A stretch of 64,000 nt of DNA from Mangrovimicrobium sediminis (GCF_004745945.1 NZ_SRLE01000007.1:186001-250000); one strand, 5' to 3'; numbered from the stretch's first letter, positions 1 through 9,147 are shown. The notes: a model not told the origin generated them from the sequence alone. Made by a program: numbers and translations.

Positions 1-380
1 TGCTGGCGTCGCTCACCCCGGTCGAGGATTTCCACATCCTGGCGCTGGAACCCGAACTGTTCTCACTGGTGGATTTCCTGCCGCCCGCCGCCTGCCTGCC
101 GGTGGCCCTGACCAATACCGCGCAGATGAGCGAGCTGGCGCTGGCGCGCGGCTACGCGGGTGTGGCCGGCCACTACCTGCTGCTGAACGCCGCCATGCAG
201 GCGCGTCACCGGGACGCCGGGCAACAGGTAGGCACCGGCTTTCCCACCTCGCGCAACTGCCTGTTCCGTGAAATCAACCGCGACGTGGACTGGATTTTCA
301 CCAATCATGCGGTAGCCCTGCAGGGCGTCATCGACGCGGCTTTGGCCGCGGCGCGCACCCGCGTCACCCGCGGTGGGTGA
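1..380 (+). CDS. Glycerophosphodiester phosphodiesterase-like protein, 3' part only
   Basis: The frame is open from the left edge, so the N-terminus lies outside the window. About 125 C-terminal residues are visible, ending in TGA at 378-380. The tail VDWIFTNHA followed by a short helix resembles the C-terminal strand of GDPD-family TIM barrels, where a conserved DGI(I/F)T(N/D) segment closes the barrel. The preceding VGTGFP segment sits where such enzymes carry the residues after the catalytic core. If this is correct the enzyme hydrolyses glycerophosphodiesters to glycerol-3-phosphate and an alcohol. The catalytic His and Glu residues would be upstream of the window, so the family call rests on the tail alone. 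It converges on the ybhP-like gene 12 bp away. Confidence 0.5.
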   Translation, partial: LASLTPVEDFHILALEPELFSLVDFLPPAACLPVALTNTAQMSELALARGYAGVAGHYLLLNAAMQARHRDAGQQVGTGFPTSRNCLFREINRDVDWIFTNHAVALQGVIDAALAAARTRVTRGG

Positions 381-392
381 GGGGAGGGCGGT

Positions 393-1166
393 TCAGCTTT
401 CGCTGAGCCGGAACACGCCGAACAGCGCCGCGTGATCGGACAGGTCGCGCCAGTGGCCGCTGGCCAGGCGCCGGCAGGAGATGGGTTGCAGACCGCGGAA
501 GTAGACGCGGTCCACCGGCAGTAGCGGCGCCCACACCGGGAAGGTGCGCGCGTGGCGGCCCTCCAGGGTGACGAACAACTCGCGCAGTTCGAGATCGTCG
601 TGCAGGTGGTTCTCGGCGCGCCGGCGCCAGTCGTTGAAGTCGCCGGCGATGATCATCGGCTCGTCCCGCGGCACATGTTCGGCGATGCGCCGGGTGAGTG
701 CCTGCAACTGGTCGCGGCGCTCCTGTTCGAGCAGGCCCAGGTGTACGCACAGGGTGTGCAGTCGTTTGCCCTTCGCATGCAGGTCGATCACCCCGTGCAG
801 GATGCTGCGACTGGAGCGCGGGAACAGGGCGACGTCAATGTTCTCCCACTCCAGGAACGGGTGCATGCTGAGGATGGCGTTGCCGTGGTCGCCCTTGCGG
901 TAGATCGCGTTGCGGCCGTAGGCGTAGTGCGGCCAGGCCTTGTCCGCCAGGTATTCGAAGTGCGGCTGGTCCGGGTAGGAGAATTTGCGCCGCTTGTCCT
1001 CGCCGGGTTCGGCGTGGCCGTGAATCTCCTGCAGGAACACGATGTCCGCGCCGGTCTCGGCGATGCGCTGGCGCATCGAGTCGAGCACGAAGCGACGGCG
1101 TCCCGTGCAGTAGCCCTTGTGGATGTTGTAGGTGAGGATGCGGACGCAGCCGTCGTCGGTGGTCAT
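393..1166 (-). CDS. ybhP: Endonuclease/exonuclease/phosphatase family protein, YbhP-like
   Basis: A 257-residue EEP-fold protein. Family landmarks occur in order: TYNIHKG near residue 12 (Asn metal ligand), LQEIHGH near residue 45 (catalytic Glu), GDFNDW at 175-180 and SDHAALFG at 243-250 (the closing Asp-His pair). These are the Mg2+-dependent phosphodiesterase residues shared by DNase I, sphingomyelinase and inositol phosphatases. There is no signal peptide, so it is probably cytosolic. In E. coli ybhP neighbours cardiolipin synthase genes. Here its ATG overlaps the stop of a CDP-alcohol phosphatidyltransferase gene (ATGA, 1163-1166), so a role linked to phospholipid metabolism is plausible. 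The substrate cannot be read from sequence. Confidence 0.8.
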   Translation of the reverse strand: MTTDDGCVRILTYNIHKGYCTGRRRFVLDSMRQRIAETGADIVFLQEIHGHAEPGEDKRRKFSYPDQPHFEYLADKAWPHYAYGRNAIYRKGDHGNAILSMHPFLEWENIDVALFPRSSRSILHGVIDLHAKGKRLHTLCVHLGLLEQERRDQLQALTRRIAEHVPRDEPMIIAGDFNDWRRRAENHLHDDLELRELFVTLEGRHARTFPVWAPLLPVDRVYFRGLQPISCRRLASGHWRDLSDHAALFGVFRLSES

Positions 1167-1735
1167 GCCGGACGCTCCCCGGCCAGTTCGCGCTTCGCCC
1201 GCAGGCTCCAGGTGACGACATAGTGAACTCCCGAGGCCAGTGCAGCGGCGACCACCACCGCACTGCCGATGGTAATCAGCGATGCAGGCACCGGGGTCAG
1301 CGCCTGCCCGGCGAGCAGCAGAACGCAGAAGATGATCTGCACACCCATGTTGAGCTTGGACAGCACGCTGGCGCCGAAGGGGAAGGGGCCGACCAGCAGG
1401 CGGTAGGCCACCGCCCCGGCGACGATCACCAGGTCGCGCCCGATCACCAGCGCCGCCAGCGGCCAGCCGACCAGCCCGACGCCGGCGAAGCTGAGGAAGC
1501 TCACCGTTACCAGCAGTTTGTCGGCGAGCGGGTCGAGCATGGCGCCGAAGCGGGAGAACGCCTGCAGGCGGCGTGCGGCGAAACCGTCCAGCGCGTCGGA
1601 AACACCGGCCACCACGCCCACCAGCAGGGCGCCGCCGTACTGCTCGCGCAGGATCAGCAGCCCCAGCGGCAGCGCCAGCAGCAGGCGCGCCGTGGTGAGC
1701 AGGTTGGGCAGGTATTTCAGCATTGCGGCGGTCAC
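1163..1735 (-). CDS. CDP-alcohol phosphatidyltransferase family protein
   Basis: A 190-residue membrane enzyme with the exact family signature D-x2-DG-x2-AR-x8-G-x3-D-x3-D at residues 47-72 (D47, D50, G51, A54, R55, G64, D68, D72). These residues bind metal and the CDP-alcohol. Several hydrophobic helices surround the motif, as expected for an inner-membrane enzyme joining a CDP-activated lipid to an alcohol such as glycerol-3-phosphate. It resembles PgsA but the exact acceptor is not decidable. The open frame begins with GTG at 1733-1735, a few bases after an AGGA. An in-frame ATG lies 12 bases further in, but too far from that site. The stop overlaps the start of the ybhP-like gene, so the two are co-translated. 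Confidence 0.85.
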   Translation of the reverse strand: MTAAMLKYLPNLLTTARLLLALPLGLLILREQYGGALLVGVVAGVSDALDGFAARRLQAFSRFGAMLDPLADKLLVTVSFLSFAGVGLVGWPLAALVIGRDLVIVAGAVAYRLLVGPFPFGASVLSKLNMGVQIIFCVLLLAGQALTPVPASLITIGSAVVVAAALASGVHYVVTWSLRAKRELAGERPA

Positions 1736-1797
1736 GTGTCCTGCGCAGTCGGGAAGGCCAGTATACCTGACCAGGGCCGCCGGCTGGTGCGCGCCAC

Positions 1798-2994
1798 TCA
1801 GCGCATGGCTGGCGGTGTGACGCGGTAGATGACGCCGGCGTAGTCGTCGGAGACGAACAGCGCGCCGCCCGGGCCCTGGGCCAGCGCCACCGGCCGGCCG
1901 ATGACGCCGTCGTCGGTGAGAAACCCGGTGAGGAAGTCGCGCTCCTCGATGCGCTGTTCGCCGAAATGCAGCGAGACCAGCTTGTAGCCGTCGAGCTCGG
2001 AGCGGTTCCAGGAACCGTGCAGGGCGGCGATGGCGGTGCGCCGGTACTCTTGCGGCCAGTGCGAGGCGTCGATGAAGCGCAGGCCGAGCGGGGCGTTGTG
2101 GGCGCGGAACCCGTGCACCGGCGGCGTCGGTTCGCGCGCGCCGGCGTAGGGGTCAGGCCCCATGTCCGGGTCCTGCAGGTTGTCGCCGTTGAAATAGGGC
2201 CAGCCGTAGAACCGGCCGGGTTCGATCAGGTTCAACTCGCAGGGCGGGAAGTCGTCGCCGAGCAGGTCGCGGCCATTGTCGGTGGCGTACAGTTTGCCGT
2301 TGAACGGACTCCAGTCGAAATCCACCGCGTTGCGCAGGCCGCTGGCGATCACCTCGCCGGCGCTGCCGTCCGCGGCGAAGCGCATGAGCGTGGCGCGGCG
2401 CGGGTCGCTCTCGGCGCAGACATTGCAACTGGAGCCGATGGCCAGGTAGAGCGCCGCGTCGGGGCCGGCGCGCAGGGTCTTGCGCCAGTGATTGCCGCCG
2501 CGCGGCAGGTCAGGGATCACCACCTGGTAGGCACCGCGGGTGGTGCCGTTGGCGTGGTCGTAGCCGATGCGCCCGACCTGGCCCTGCTCGGCGACGTACA
2601 GCCAGCCGCCGAGGAAGGCGAGCCCCTGGGGCTGGTCCAGTTGCTGCAGCAGCACGCGCCGGCCGTCGGCGCGGCCATCGCCGTCGCGGTCCGGCGCGAG
2701 CAGGATGACGTCGCCCTTCGCCGGCCGACTGAGCAGCAGGTCGCCGTTGACGCCGGCCAGTAACATGCGCGCGCCGGGCAGTGCCTCGGCGTAGACCGTC
2801 ACCTCGAAACCTGGCGGCGCCTGCAGCGGGGCGACCCCGCCCTTGCCGGCGACGCTGCCGCCGCTGTAGCCGGTGGCGGCGTTGAGCAGCGGGGGCAGGC
2901 CGCCAGGGGCGATGTTGCCGCTGGCGCGCAGCCAGGTGTAGCCGAGCGCCGGCAGCAGGCCTGCCAGCAAAAACAGTATCAATAGCTTGCGCAT
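1798..2994 (-). CDS. Secreted glucose/sorbosone dehydrogenase-like beta-propeller
   Basis: A 398-residue protein with an N-terminal hydrophobic segment (about residues 3-20) that serves as signal peptide or anchor. The remainder matches the PQQ-dependent sugar dehydrogenase (GSDH) propeller pattern: GLAF with LYVAEQG, then GGNHWRKTLRAGPDAALYLAIGS, SGLRNAVDFDW, and YGWPYFNG. In soluble glucose dehydrogenase the equivalent Arg-Asn and His residues bind PQQ and Ca2+. No haem c motif (CxxCH) is present, although a CNVC pair follows the GSS turn. Periplasmic oxidation of a sugar or aldehyde is inferred; the substrate is unknown. It is divergent from eda. Confidence 0.78.
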   Translation of the reverse strand: MRKLLILFLLAGLLPALGYTWLRASGNIAPGGLPPLLNAATGYSGGSVAGKGGVAPLQAPPGFEVTVYAEALPGARMLLAGVNGDLLLSRPAKGDVILLAPDRDGDGRADGRRVLLQQLDQPQGLAFLGGWLYVAEQGQVGRIGYDHANGTTRGAYQVVIPDLPRGGNHWRKTLRAGPDAALYLAIGSSCNVCAESDPRRATLMRFAADGSAGEVIASGLRNAVDFDWSPFNGKLYATDNGRDLLGDDFPPCELNLIEPGRFYGWPYFNGDNLQDPDMGPDPYAGAREPTPPVHGFRAHNAPLGLRFIDASHWPQEYRRTAIAALHGSWNRSELDGYKLVSLHFGEQRIEERDFLTGFLTDDGVIGRPVALAQGPGGALFVSDDYAGVIYRVTPPAMR

Positions 2995-3019
2995 TCCCCG
3001 GTCGTGTCCCCTGTGCCTC

Positions 3020-3048
3020 TTGCACCGCTGGTATAAACGATCTAAATT
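3020..3048 (+). promoter_or_regulatory. Possible sigma-70 promoter for the eda-gap-ppc operon
   Basis: TTGCAC at 3020-3025 and TAAATT at 3043-3048 are separated by 17 bp, in an AT-rich patch that stands out from the GC-rich surroundings. The matches are partial, and a TATAAA at 3032-3037 could be an alternative -10. The start of eda follows 49 bp downstream. Confidence 0.35.
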
Positions 3049-3096
3049 AAAAATCGTAGTGGTATTTTCACCTTCACCCTCGGGTCAGCGACTCAC

Positions 3097-3705
3097 ATGG
3101 AAAGCTTACTGCGTGACTGCCGGGTTTTGCCGGTCGTCACTGCGCGCGATGTTGCCTCCACCGTTGCGCTTGCCCGTGCCCTGCAGCGCGGCGGCATGCG
3201 CGCGATAGAAATCACCCTGCGCACGCCGGCGGCCCTCGAAGCGATTGCCGCGGTGCGCGATGAAGTGCCGGAGATCCTGGTCGCCGCGGGTACCGTCAAC
3301 ACGCCGCAGGACGTCGAGCGCGTGGTCGCCGCCGGGGTCGGCCTGGCGCTGTCGCCGGGTGCGACGCCGCAGTTGCTGGCGGCCGCCGCCGAGGCGCCCC
3401 TGGATTTCATCCCCGGTATCGCCAGCGCCAGCGAATTGATGGCGGCCCAGGCCCACGGGTTTGGCATCTGCAAGCTGTTCCCGGCCGCGGTGCTGGGCGG
3501 GATCGACCTGTTGCGCGCGCTCGGCGGCCCGTTTCCCGAGGCGCGCTTCTGTCCCACCGGCGGGCTCGGCCCGGACAACTTCCGCGACTACCTGGCGCAA
3601 CCCAACGTGGTCTGCTGCGGCGGCTCCTGGATGGTGGCCGGCGACCTGGTGAGCGGGGGGGAGTGGGAAACCATCGAATCACTGGCCCGGGAGGCAATGC
3701 ACTAG
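3097..3705 (+). CDS. eda: 2-dehydro-3-deoxy-phosphogluconate (KDPG) aldolase
   Basis: A 202-residue class I aldolase that splits KDPG into pyruvate and glyceraldehyde-3-phosphate, the last step of the Entner-Doudoroff pathway. The Schiff-base lysine is K126 in GICKLFPA and the general acid/base Glu is E38 in IEITLR. Their spacing of 88 residues equals that of E45 and K133 in E. coli Eda. The phosphate-binding CPTGG turn is near residue 152. It is the first gene of an operon whose later genes act on the two products: GAPDH on glyceraldehyde-3-phosphate, and PEP carboxylase on phosphoenolpyruvate further along. No edd gene is in the window. The start ATG has only a weak ribosome site. Confidence 0.93.
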   Translation: MESLLRDCRVLPVVTARDVASTVALARALQRGGMRAIEITLRTPAALEAIAAVRDEVPEILVAAGTVNTPQDVERVVAAGVGLALSPGATPQLLAAAAEAPLDFIPGIASASELMAAQAHGFGICKLFPAAVLGGIDLLRALGGPFPEARFCPTGGLGPDNFRDYLAQPNVVCCGGSWMVAGDLVSGGEWETIESLAREAMH

Positions 3706-3734
3706 TTTCCGGGCCTTACACGAGGAGGAACGCA

Positions 3735-4757
3735 ATGAGCAGGCAACGACCCATTCGCGTGGGCATCATGGGATTCGGCCAGACCGGCCGGCAAATCTAC
3801 GAACTGGCTGCGATGAGCGAGGATGTCGAGATCGTCGCCGTCGCCGATATCGGCAGGCCCCACATCCTCCACTACCTGTTGCGCTCCGAGGTGGAGCAGC
3901 CGGAGAAGTTCCGGTTGGAGGGCAACTTCCTGGTCACCGACCGCTTCCGCTCGCGCCTGGTGGAGATCGACCGCCCGGCGGAGATGCCCTGGGACGTGTT
4001 CGGCGTCGACGCGGTGATCGATTCCACCGGTAAATTCCGCGACAGCCAGTCGATGGGCGATCACCTGGCCAGCGGCGCGCCGCGGGTCATCCTGCGCACC
4101 CTGCCCACCGACGACATCGACCGCATCATAATCCCCGGCCTCAACGAGGCCAGCGCCAGCGCCGACGACCGCATGATCTCCGCCGGATCGGCCACTACGG
4201 GCGCGCTGGCCCTGCTGCTGGACAGCCTCGCCGAGCAGTTCGAGATAGTCTGCGGCAACATGACCACGGTGCATGCGTACACCTCGGACCAGGCGCTGCA
4301 GGACTACGCCGGTTCCGACTACCGCCGCAGCCGCTCCGCGGCCAAGAACATCATCCCCAACAACCATGAGGCCAGCGACTGGATCGGCTATTTCCTGCCG
4401 CAGTTCGAGGGCAAGATCCTCACCTCGGCGCTCAATGTGCCGGTGCAGGAGGGCTGCCTGCTCGACGTCAACCTGGTGATGGCGGACAGCGCGGTGGATG
4501 CCGAGGCGATCAACGCCGCCATGTGCAAGGCGGCGCAGGATCACCCCGGGATCATCGGCGTCGCCGAGGACCCGATCGTCTCCTCCGATGTGATCGGCAG
4601 CCCGCTGAGCCTGCTCTTCGATCTCAAGGGCACCATCAAGGCCGGCCAGAACACCATCAAAACCCTGAGCTGGTACGAGACCCGCGGCCACGCCGCGCGC
4701 CTGCTCGATGTGGTGCGGCTCTATGACAGCCTGGACAGCCGGAAGGAGGTGGCCTGA
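3735..4757 (+). CDS. GAPDH-fold paralogue lacking the catalytic cysteine
   Basis: A 340-residue protein of the glyceraldehyde-3-phosphate dehydrogenase family, started at ATG 3735 behind a strong AGGAGG; an open frame further upstream has no such signal. The Rossmann motif GIMGFGQTGR and the NAD-contacting Asp of VAVADIG are kept, as is the active-site His (H180 in TVHAYTSDQ). The catalytic S-C-T-T-N-C box is S-A-T-T-G-A, with Ala153 (GCC, 4191-4193) replacing Cys. The phosphate-binding STGAA is NHEAS, the Arg of ARVPVPDG is Asn, and the C-terminal WYDNEWGYS becomes WYETRGHAA. Phosphorylating dehydrogenase activity should therefore be absent. The reading frame is intact, so it is not a decayed pseudogene. 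Its TGA overlaps the ATG of true gap by one base, suggesting paired synthesis. A subunit or regulator of the active enzyme is inferred. Confidence 0.9.
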   Translation: MSRQRPIRVGIMGFGQTGRQIYELAAMSEDVEIVAVADIGRPHILHYLLRSEVEQPEKFRLEGNFLVTDRFRSRLVEIDRPAEMPWDVFGVDAVIDSTGKFRDSQSMGDHLASGAPRVILRTLPTDDIDRIIIPGLNEASASADDRMISAGSATTGALALLLDSLAEQFEIVCGNMTTVHAYTSDQALQDYAGSDYRRSRSAAKNIIPNNHEASDWIGYFLPQFEGKILTSALNVPVQEGCLLDVNLVMADSAVDAEAINAAMCKAAQDHPGIIGVAEDPIVSSDVIGSPLSLLFDLKGTIKAGQNTIKTLSWYETRGHAARLLDVVRLYDSLDSRKEVA

Positions 4758-5755
4758 TGAAAGTTGGTATCAATGGTTTCGGCCGCATCGGCCGCTCGGT
4801 CTTCCGTATCCTGGAAAACGTCCCCGGTGTCGACGTGGTGGCGATCAACGACCTGTTCGACTACGACGCGCTGCGCTACCTGCTCAGCTACGACACGGTG
4901 ATGGGGCCGTTCAACAAATCGCTCAAACTCGAGGACGGCCACTTCGTCACCGACAAGAGCAAGGTGAAACTGTTCAGCGAGCGCAACCCGGCGGACATTC
5001 CCTGGGGTGAGATGGGCGTCGATGTGGTGGTGGAATCCACCGGCGTGTTCCGCAAGCGCGAGCAACTGGAACAGCACCTGGCAGCCGGCGCCTCGCGCGT
5101 GGTGCTCACCGTGCCCTCCAAGGACCCGGTGGACTACACCGTGGTGCTGGGCGTGAACCACGATGGCCTGACCCCGGAGCACAAGCTGATCTCCAATGCC
5201 AGCTGCACCACCAACTGCCTGGCGCCGATGGCCTGGGTACTGAACGACGCCTTCGGTATCGAGGAGGGCGTGATCAACACGGTGCACGCCTACACCAACG
5301 ACCAGCGCCTGGCGGATGTACCGCACTCGGACTGGCGGCGCAGCCGCGCGGCGGCGGAGAACATCATTCCCACCTCCACCGGCGCAGCCAAGGCGGTGGG
5401 CGAGGTGCTCCCGGACCTCAAGGGCAAGCTGCACGGCATCGCCGCGCGGGTGCCGGTGCCGGACGGCTCGGTGGTCGACCTGTTCGTGAAGCTGGGCAAG
5501 TCGGTCACGGTTGCCGATGTCAACGAGGTGGTGAAGGCCGCCGCTGAATCGGAGCGCCTGAGCGGCATCCTGCAGTTCAGCGATACGCCGGTTGTCTCCT
5601 CGGACATCATCGGCAACTCGCACTCGTCGATCTACGATTCCGGCTTCAGCGGCGTGACCTGCGAGCGCTACCTGCGTGTGCTCAACTGGTACGACAACGA
5701 GTGGGGTTACTCCTCGCGTGTCTGCGACCTGCTGGGGAGGATCAGCGGCTGGTGA
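4757..5755 (+). CDS. gap: Glyceraldehyde-3-phosphate dehydrogenase, type I
   Basis: A 332-residue NAD-dependent enzyme that converts glyceraldehyde-3-phosphate to 1,3-bisphosphoglycerate in the cytoplasm. It has the NAD motif [10 protein letters not shown], the catalytic box [11 protein letters not shown] with Cys150, the partner His177 in TVHAYTNDQ, the phosphate-binding STGAAKA and ARVPVPDGS, and the C-terminal WYDNEWGYS. All key residues are present, unlike in the upstream paralogue. The ATG overlaps the preceding stop (TGATG) and is served by an AAGGAGG inside the end of that gene. Its own stop overlaps the GTG of ppc. The asparagine-aspartate pair at the end of the second strand fits NAD rather than NADP use. 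Confidence 0.97.
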   Translation: MKVGINGFGRIGRSVFRILENVPGVDVVAINDLFDYDALRYLLSYDTVMGPFNKSLKLEDGHFVTDKSKVKLFSERNPADIPWGEMGVDVVVESTGVFRKREQLEQHLAAGASRVVLTVPSKDPVDYTVVLGVNHDGLTPEHKLISNASCTTNCLAPMAWVLNDAFGIEEGVINTVHAYTNDQRLADVPHSDWRRSRAAAENIIPTSTGAAKAVGEVLPDLKGKLHGIAARVPVPDGSVVDLFVKLGKSVTVADVNEVVKAAAESERLSGILQFSDTPVVSSDIIGNSHSSIYDSGFSGVTCERYLRVLNWYDNEWGYSSRVCDLLGRISGW

Positions 5756-8400
5756 ATGTGCCCCAGGAGCCCGACTACAGCAGCCTGCGCAAGAACGTCA
5801 GTGCGCTGGGCCGTATTCTCGGCGACACCGTCGCCGCCGCCGAGGGCGAGGATGTCTTCGCCCTGGTGGAGCGCATCCGCGGCCTGTCCAAGGGTGCGCG
5901 CGACGGTTCCGGCGACGACCGCGAGCAACTGCTCGCACAGCTGCGCTCGCTGGAGACCGGGCAACTGGTGCCGGTGGCGCGGGCCTTTGCGCAGTTCCTC
6001 AATCTCGCCAACATCGCCGACCAGCGGCACATGGTCTCGCGCGAGATGGACGAGCTGCTCTCGGCCTCGCTCAACCTCGACAACTGCCTGCGCGAGCTGC
6101 GCGAGGAGGGCTTTTCCAGCGAGGCGATCGCCGCCACCGTCGGCGACCTGCGCATCGAGCTGGTGCTCACCGCACACCCCACCGAGATCACCCGGCGCAC
6201 CCTGATCCACAAGCACAGCGAGATCGGCCGCTGCCTCGGCCAGTTGGAGCTGTCCGGCCTCACCCCGCGCGAGGAGGAGCACCTGCACGAACGCCTGTGC
6301 GAACTGGTCGCGCAGATCTGGTACGGCGACGACTTCCGCCGCGAGCGGCCGACGCCGGTGGACGAGGCCAAGTGGGGCTTCGCCGTGGTCGAGGAATCCC
6401 TGTGGCGGGCGGTGCCGGAATTCATGCGCCGCCTGGACGGCGCCCTGCGCGAGTACTGCGGCGAGCGCCTGCCGCTGGACGCCGCGCCGGTCAGCTTCGC
6501 CTCCTGGATGGGCGGCGACCGCGACGGCAATCCCAACGTCACCGCGAAAGTCACCCGCGAGGTGCTGCTGCTCTCGCGCTGGCAGGCGGCGGACCTGTAC
6601 CTGGCGGACGTCACCCAACTGCTGGAGGAGCTTTCGGTCACCCGTGCCAGCCCGGCGCTGCGCGCCCTGGCCGACGGCGCCCACGAACCCTATCGCGACA
6701 TCCTGCGCGGCCTGCGCGACATGTTGCGCCGTACCCTGCTGACGCTGGAGGCGCGGCTGGACGGCGAACCGCCGCCCGAGGGCGAGATCCTCGAGGATTC
6801 AGCGCAGCTGTGGGACCCGCTGTACGCCTGCTACCAGTCGCTGATCGACTGCGGCATGCAGATCATCGCCGAGGGCACCCTGCTCGACGTGCTGCGCCGG
6901 GTGCGCTGTTTCGGCGTGCACCTCGTGCGCCACGACATCCGCCAGGACAGCGCCCGGCACACCGAGGCGATCGCCGAGATCACCCGCTACCTGGGCCTGG
7001 GCGACTACGCCGGCTGGGACGAGGACACGCGCCGCGCCTTCCTGCTGCAGGAGCTGTCCAGCCGCCGGCCGCTGCTGCCGCGGCAGTGGCAGCCCTCCGC
7101 GGACGTGCAGGAAGTACTCGATACCTGCGCGGTGATCGCCGAGCAGCCGCGCCAGGCGCTCAGCGCCTACGTGATTTCCATGGCGCAACAGGCCTCGGAC
7201 GTGCTCGCGGTCTACCTGTTGATGAAAGAAGCCGGCGTGCCCTACCACCTGCCGGTGTCGCCGCTGTTCGAGACCCTCGACGACCTGTCGCGGGCGCGCG
7301 CGGTGATCAGCGACCTGCTGCACAGCCACTGGTTCCGCGGCCAGATCGGCGGCGAGCTGATGGTGATGATCGGCTATTCGGACTCAGCCAAGGACGCCGG
7401 CGTGCTGGCGGCGTCCTGGGCGCAGTATCGGGCGCAGGAGGAATTGCTCGAGCTGTGCGCGCAACACCAGGTCGAACTGACCCTGTTCCACGGCCGCGGC
7501 GGCACCATCGGGCGCGGCGGCGCACCGGCACGCGAGGCGCTGCTGTCGCAGCCGCCGGGATCGCTGAAGACCGGCCTGCGGGTGACCGAGCAGGGCGAGA
7601 TGATCCGCACCAAGCTGGGCTGGACCTCGCTGGCGGTGAAGACCCTGGCGCTCTACACCGTCGCCATCTGCCGCGCCAACCTGGCCACGCCGCCGGCACC
7701 GCGCGAGGACTGGCGGGCGGTGATGGACGAACTCTCCGAGGTGTCCTGCGCCGCCTACCGCAAGGTGGTGCGCGAGGACCCGGATTTCGTGCCGTATTTC
7801 CGCGACACCACCCCCGAACAGGAACTGGCCAAGCTGCCACTGGGTTCGCGCCCGGCGCGGCGCAAGAAGGGCGGTGGCATCGAGAGCCTGCGCGCGATTC
7901 CCTGGATCTTCGCCTGGTCGCAGAACCGCCTGATGCTGCCCGCCTGGCTGGGCGCCGGCGAGGCGCTGGCGGCAGTGGTCGCGGACGGCAGGGCGGAGCT
8001 GTTGCGCGAGATGGCGGCCCAGTGGCCGTTCTTCGAGGTGCGCCTGTCCATGCTGGAGATGGTCTTCGCCAAGACCGACACCGGGCTGTCCACCTACTAC
8101 GACGACCTGCTGGTGCCGGCGGACACCCGGCGCATCGGCGACGAACTGCGCGCCCAGCTGGCGCGGGATATCGACACCGTGCTGGGTATCCACGGCAGCG
8201 AGAGCCTGCTGCAGGACCAGCCCTGGACCGCGGAGTCGATCCACCTGCGCAACATCTACACCGACCCGCTCAACTACCTGCAGGCGGAGCTGCTCAAACG
8301 CCACCGCGCCGCCGGCGACGATGCGGTGGAGCCGGAGGTGGAGCGCGCCATCATGGTGACCATTGCCGGCATTGCCGCGGGTATGCGCAATACCGGTTGA
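5752..8400 (+). CDS. ppc: Phosphoenolpyruvate carboxylase
   Basis: Carboxylates PEP with bicarbonate to oxaloacetate, replenishing the TCA cycle. With the GTG at 5752 the protein has 882 residues, matching the E. coli enzyme (883). The catalytic motifs are VLTAHPTE with His142, [12 protein letters not shown] with His580, the conserved [10 protein letters not shown], and the C-terminal end NTG that forms part of the inhibitor and active-site region. The GTG overlaps the gap stop codon (GTGA), and a GGGAGG lies 11 bases upstream. A second GTG at 5758 is possible but further from that site. The operon thus links the lower Entner-Doudoroff route to anaplerosis. An oxaloacetate decarboxylase pump acting in the opposite sense lies at 17.4-20.8 kb. 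Confidence 0.97.
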   Translation: MNVPQEPDYSSLRKNVSALGRILGDTVAAAEGEDVFALVERIRGLSKGARDGSGDDREQLLAQLRSLETGQLVPVARAFAQFLNLANIADQRHMVSREMDELLSASLNLDNCLRELREEGFSSEAIAATVGDLRIELVLTAHPTEITRRTLIHKHSEIGRCLGQLELSGLTPREEEHLHERLCELVAQIWYGDDFRRERPTPVDEAKWGFAVVEESLWRAVPEFMRRLDGALREYCGERLPLDAAPVSFASWMGGDRDGNPNVTAKVTREVLLLSRWQAADLYLADVTQLLEELSVTRASPALRALADGAHEPYRDILRGLRDMLRRTLLTLEARLDGEPPPEGEILEDSAQLWDPLYACYQSLIDCGMQIIAEGTLLDVLRRVRCFGVHLVRHDIRQDSARHTEAIAEITRYLGLGDYAGWDEDTRRAFLLQELSSRRPLLPRQWQPSADVQEVLDTCAVIAEQPRQALSAYVISMAQQASDVLAVYLLMKEAGVPYHLPVSPLFETLDDLSRARAVISDLLHSHWFRGQIGGELMVMIGYSDSAKDAGVLAASWAQYRAQEELLELCAQHQVELTLFHGRGGTIGRGGAPAREALLSQPPGSLKTGLRVTEQGEMIRTKLGWTSLAVKTLALYTVAICRANLATPPAPREDWRAVMDELSEVSCAAYRKVVREDPDFVPYFRDTTPEQELAKLPLGSRPARRKKGGGIESLRAIPWIFAWSQNRLMLPAWLGAGEALAAVVADGRAELLREMAAQWPFFEVRLSMLEMVFAKTDTGLSTYYDDLLVPADTRRIGDELRAQLARDIDTVLGIHGSESLLQDQPWTAESIHLRNIYTDPLNYLQAELLKRHRAAGDDAVEPEVERAIMVTIAGIAAGMRNTG

Positions 8401-8415
8401 GCCGTCGCCGACGGC
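8401..8415 (+). terminator. Weak hairpin directly after ppc
   Basis: A 6-bp perfect stem (8401-8406 with 8410-8415) with a 3-base loop begins right after the ppc stop. No T-run follows, so it could be an mRNA-end stabiliser rather than a terminator. Confidence 0.3.
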
Positions 8416-8454
8416 GGGTTCTGGCGGAGCGACGCGAGACCGCTGCAACACGGC

Positions 8455-8482
8455 TTCGCAATCTGCATTGTCTGGCTATACT
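8455..8482 (+). promoter_or_regulatory. Putative sigma-70 promoter of the SYLF-domain gene
   Basis: A near-consensus -10 TATACT at 8477-8482 and a partial -35 TTCGCA at 8455-8460 are separated by 16 bp. The gene start lies 45 bp downstream with a GAGGTG ribosome site. Confidence 0.5.
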
Positions 8483-8527
8483 GTGGGCTCCCGGCCCGCA
8501 AGGCTGTCTGACAACGAGGTGAAACCC

Positions 8528-9112
8528 ATGTCGATTTGTGCAAGAAATACGTTCCTGGCAGTACTGCTGGCCTGCCTGGCGCCGTTTGCCGCGGCGGACG
8601 ATGCCGCCGCCGATTACGCCAAGACGATCGGCGCATTCAAGAGCGCCGGCGAGAGCGGTGGGTATTTCGGGTCGGCCTACGGCTACGCCGTGTTCCCGAC
8701 CATCGGCAAGGGCGGTATCGGCGTGGGCGGGGCGCATGGCAAGGGGCGGGTCTATGCCGGCGGCGAGTATGTCGGTGATACCAAGATGACGCAGCTGACG
8801 GTAGGTTTCCAGCTCGGCGGCCAGGCCTTCAGCCAGATTATCTTCTTCGAGGACGAGTCCGCCTTCAAGTCGTTCACCTCGGGCAACTTCGAGTTCGGCG
8901 CCCAGGCCACCGCGGTCGCCATCACGGCAGGCGTTTCCGCCCAGGCCAATACCGGCGGCGGTGCCGGCGCCGGGGTCAGCGGCGGCCAGAATGACGCCTC
9001 CACGGTCTCCGCCGGCTACCGCAAGGGCATGGCTATTTTCACCATCGCCAAGGGCGGCCTGATGTACGAGGCGACCCTGGGCGGGCAGAAGTTCTCCTAT
9101 ACGCCGCTGTAG
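8528..9112 (+). CDS. Exported lipid-binding SYLF (YSC84-like) domain protein
   Basis: A 194-residue protein with a clear signal peptide (hydrophobic residues 9-20, cleavage likely after AAA near residue 23). The mature part is Gly-rich and fits the SYLF/Ysc84 fold: SAYGYAVFPTIGKGGIGVGGAHGKGRVY, then QLGGQAFSQIIFFED and a C-terminal GLMYEATLGGQKFSY. SYLF domains bind phosphoinositides in eukaryotes; bacterial members are periplasmic or outer-membrane-associated with poorly known roles. The ATG is preceded by GAGGTGAAA at the right distance. The gene stands alone behind its own promoter and converges on lutC. Confidence 0.83.
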   Translation: MSICARNTFLAVLLACLAPFAAADDAAADYAKTIGAFKSAGESGGYFGSAYGYAVFPTIGKGGIGVGGAHGKGRVYAGGEYVGDTKMTQLTVGFQLGGQAFSQIIFFEDESAFKSFTSGNFEFGAQATAVAITAGVSAQANTGGGAGAGVSGGQNDASTVSAGYRKGMAIFTIAKGGLMYEATLGGQKFSYTPL

Positions 9113-9147
9113 CAGTTCGGGCTATTTCGCCCGGGCGTCGCAGTTCT

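Noticed and set aside
3735-4757. Calling the Cys-less GAPDH gene a pseudogene
   Set aside because: Full length, no frameshift or stop, strong ribosome site and conserved NAD fold; it is better described as a non-catalytic paralogue.
5676-8522. 948-residue open frame overlapping ppc in another plus frame
   Set aside because: Arg/Gly/Pro-rich shadow; ppc has all catalytic motifs and normal length.
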